From the NCBI GenBank assembly GCA_016882585.1, contig VGPP01000034.1, positions 1 to 14,821 of the forward strand: 14,821 nucleotides of DNA. The letters are read 5' to 3'. Below the pieces are notes generated by a model, which did not search any database, was not told the DNA's origin, and was given only the letters and a program-made list of their open reading frames with translations. The DNA comes from Cyanobacteria bacterium M_surface_7_m2_037. GTDB lineage: Bacteria; Cyanobacteriota; Cyanobacteriia; PCC-6307; Cyanobiaceae. A program made the translations under genes and the position numbers. Below, in pieces: positions 13,861-14,821 of the stretch. How positions within the stretch are numbered: position 1 is the stretch's first letter; each line of letters starts with the position of its first letter.

Positions 13861-14295
13861 GTGATCAATCCCTCCCGCATCCGCATCCTGGCGGTGGGCA
13901 AGGTGCGCAAAGGCTGGGTGCTCGAAGGCATCGCCACCTACCTCAAGCGCTTGCCGGGGCTCCAGGTGATGGAGCTGCGTGATGCGGGCAAAGAGCGTGA
14001 GGCGGAAGCGATCCTGGCGGCTTTGCGTCCTGACGAGCAGCTGGTGGTGCTGGCGGAGGAGGGCCAAACCTTCGATTCACCCGCCTTTGCCCAGCGGCTG
14101 GAGGGCTCAGGCTCCGAGCGCCTGGCCTTGGTGATCGGGGGCGCCGAAGGCATTGCCCCGGCGCTCAAAGCCCGTGCCCGCTGGAAGCTCAGCCTCTCGC
14201 CGATGACCTTTCCCCATGAGCTGGCGCGGCTGCTCCTTCTGGAGCAGCTCTATCGGGCGCTCACCATTCAGCAGGGCGGGCCGTATCACAAATGA
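13861..14295 (+). CDS. rlmH: 23S rRNA pseudouridine-1915 N3-methyltransferase RlmH
   Basis: A 144-residue SPOUT-class methyltransferase that modifies pseudouridine 1915 of 23S rRNA in the assembled 70S ribosome. The knotted SAM-binding region is clear: 'LALVIGGAEGIAP' (88-100) and the C-terminal block from 'SLSPMTFPHELARLLLLEQ' (111-129) to the invariant end 'GGPYHK'. The start is GTG at 13861, giving MINPSRIRILAVGK, which matches the family start; a GGAAGAG purine run lies upstream. It is slightly shorter than the E. coli enzyme (155). It is divergent from the island and convergent with purB. Confidence 0.94.
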   Translation: MINPSRIRILAVGKVRKGWVLEGIATYLKRLPGLQVMELRDAGKEREAEAILAALRPDEQLVVLAEEGQTFDSPAFAQRLEGSGSERLALVIGGAEGIAPALKARARWKLSLSPMTFPHELARLLLLEQLYRALTIQQGGPYHK

Positions 14296-14339
14296 ACCGT
14301 CCTTAATTCTGTGCAGTCTGTACAGAATTAAGGACGGTT
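14295..14339. terminator. perfect 18-bp inverted repeat, probable bidirectional terminator
   Basis: AACCGTCCTTAATTCTGT at 14295-14312 is the exact reverse complement of 14322-14339, with a 9-base loop. It begins on the last base of the rlmH stop codon and lies between two convergent genes, the usual site of a shared terminator. The stem is AT-rich in its inner half, and no U-run follows on either side, so it is not a classic intrinsic terminator. A protein-binding palindrome or a remnant of a small mobile repeat are alternatives. Confidence 0.6.
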
Positions 14340-14353
14340 GTTGCGGTGTGCCC

Positions 14354-14375
14354 CCGCCAGCTTGGTTGCCGGCGG
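14354..14375 (-). terminator. hairpin after purB, weak terminator candidate
   Basis: On the minus strand CCGCC, a G, GC, then a six-base loop, GC, a T and GGCGG can pair. The middle position is a G-U wobble in that strand but a mismatch in the other, which favours a role for the purB transcript. It lies 25 bases beyond the purB stop. No U-run follows, so confidence is low. Confidence 0.3.
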
Positions 14376-14399
14376 CGCGTCTCGTCGCGGGCCCTGGGC

Positions 14400-14821
14400 T
14401 CAGATGCCCAGGCGCTCCCAGATCACGCCCAGGTTGGCCTGGTGCAGATCGGTGGAGAAGCAGTCAGCCAGCTGTTCGGGGCTGAGGCGGGAGGTCACCT
14501 CGGCATCGGCCTCGAGGTTGGCGCGGAAGTTGCCGCCTTCGGTGTTCCAGGCGGTGTGGGCGTTGCGCTGCACGATCCGGTAGGCGTCTTCGCGGTTGAT
14601 GCCGCTCTCCACTAGGGCCAGCAGCACCCGCTGGCTGAACACCACGCCGCCGTACACATTCATGTTGCGGGCCATGTTGTCGGGGTAGACCCCCAGACCC
14701 TTCACCACATCGGTCATCTCCCGCAGCATGAAGTGCAGGGTCACCGAGCAGTCAGGCAGCATCATTCGCTCCACGGAGCTGTGGCTGATGTCGCGCTCAT
14801 GCCAGAGGGCGCAGTTTTCCA
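14400..14821 (-). CDS. purB: adenylosuccinate lyase PurB, C-terminal part
   Basis: The last 140 or so residues of adenylosuccinate lyase, which releases fumarate in two steps of purine synthesis (SAICAR to AICAR, and adenylosuccinate to AMP). The part in view includes 'ALWHERDISHSSVERMMLPD', with the conserved His-Ser-Ser region of the family, then 'GGVVFSQRVLLALVESG', 'AYRIVQRNAHTAW' and the end 'GVIWERLGI'. The gene runs past the window edge, so its start is not visible. It is convergent with rlmH, 104 bases apart, with the inverted repeat between them. Confidence 0.93.
   Translation of the reverse strand, partial: ENCALWHERDISHSSVERMMLPDCSVTLHFMLREMTDVVKGLGVYPDNMARNMNVYGGVVFSQRVLLALVESGINREDAYRIVQRNAHTAWNTEGGNFRANLEADAEVTSRLSPEQLADCFSTDLHQANLGVIWERLGI

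Noticed and set aside
13690..14067. Upstream extension of the MNT frame through copy B and into rlmH
   Set aside because: The extension is antisense to rlmH and out of frame with copy B; MNT similarity begins only after the ATG at 13689.
1..14821. CRISPR arrays, tRNA or rRNA genes, IS elements
   Set aside because: No regularly spaced repeats, no RNA gene signatures and no transposase-like protein could be seen on either strand.

Overview
The window reads as chromosomal DNA of a high-G+C picocyanobacterium of the Synechococcus/Cyanobium group. The basis is the gene content: Ycf35 (DUF1257) with DUF2997, a DUF3143 protein beside a J-domain protein, a bioF-hydrolase-bioC-bioD cluster of the picocyanobacterial type, and a cyanobacterial Ski2/Mtr4-like helicase. 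No rRNA, tRNA, CRISPR array or transposase was seen. No stretch over 300 bases lacks a gene.

Layout. (1) Bases 1-2858, plus strand: the end of a HEAT-repeat protein, then four tightly coupled genes for DUF2997, DUF1257/Ycf35, a 4Fe-4S ferredoxin and an aldo/keto reductase, whose stop and start codons overlap. (2) Bases 2866-3630, minus: rsmG, convergent with the reductase and divergent from the next block. (3) Bases 3674-4734, plus: a membrane-anchored J-domain protein, an overlapping DUF3143 gene and an unrecognised gene of about 100 codons. (4) Bases 8221-4751, minus: the biotin operon bioF, a BioK/BioH-type esterase, bioC and bioD, ending in a 54-codon membrane peptide. bioA is not in the window. 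(5) Bases 8298-11090, plus: a DExH RNA helicase. (6) Bases 11087-13823, minus: an accessory island with an FAD monooxygenase, a nucleotidyltransferase (MNT) and HEPN pair, two diverged copies of a 37-residue one-helix membrane peptide, and a short HEPN-like remnant. (7) Bases 13861-14295, plus: rlmH. (8) From base 14400 to the edge, minus: the 3' end of purB. rlmH and purB converge on a perfect 18-bp inverted repeat.

The most interesting region is the island between the helicase and rlmH. On the minus strand the order is TM peptide B, MNT, HEPN, TM peptide A, FAD monooxygenase, HEPN-like fragment. The two TM-peptide copies are 85% identical over exactly 114 nt, and most changed codons are silent, so both have been selected as protein. 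The fragment at 11087-11149 aligns in frame with residues 81-101 of the intact HEPN protein. My inference is that a unit [TM peptide-MNT-HEPN] was duplicated in tandem, and that an FAD monooxygenase gene then replaced the inside of one copy. That would make the TM peptide a so far unnamed third part of this MNT-HEPN system.

The first four coupled genes look like one redox module of unknown role: a small ferredoxin beside a reductase whose C-terminal region resembles a ferredoxin-bearing family but has no cysteine cluster. The biotin genes together supply pimeloyl-ACP (BioC and the esterase), 8-amino-7-oxononanoate (BioF) and dethiobiotin (BioD).
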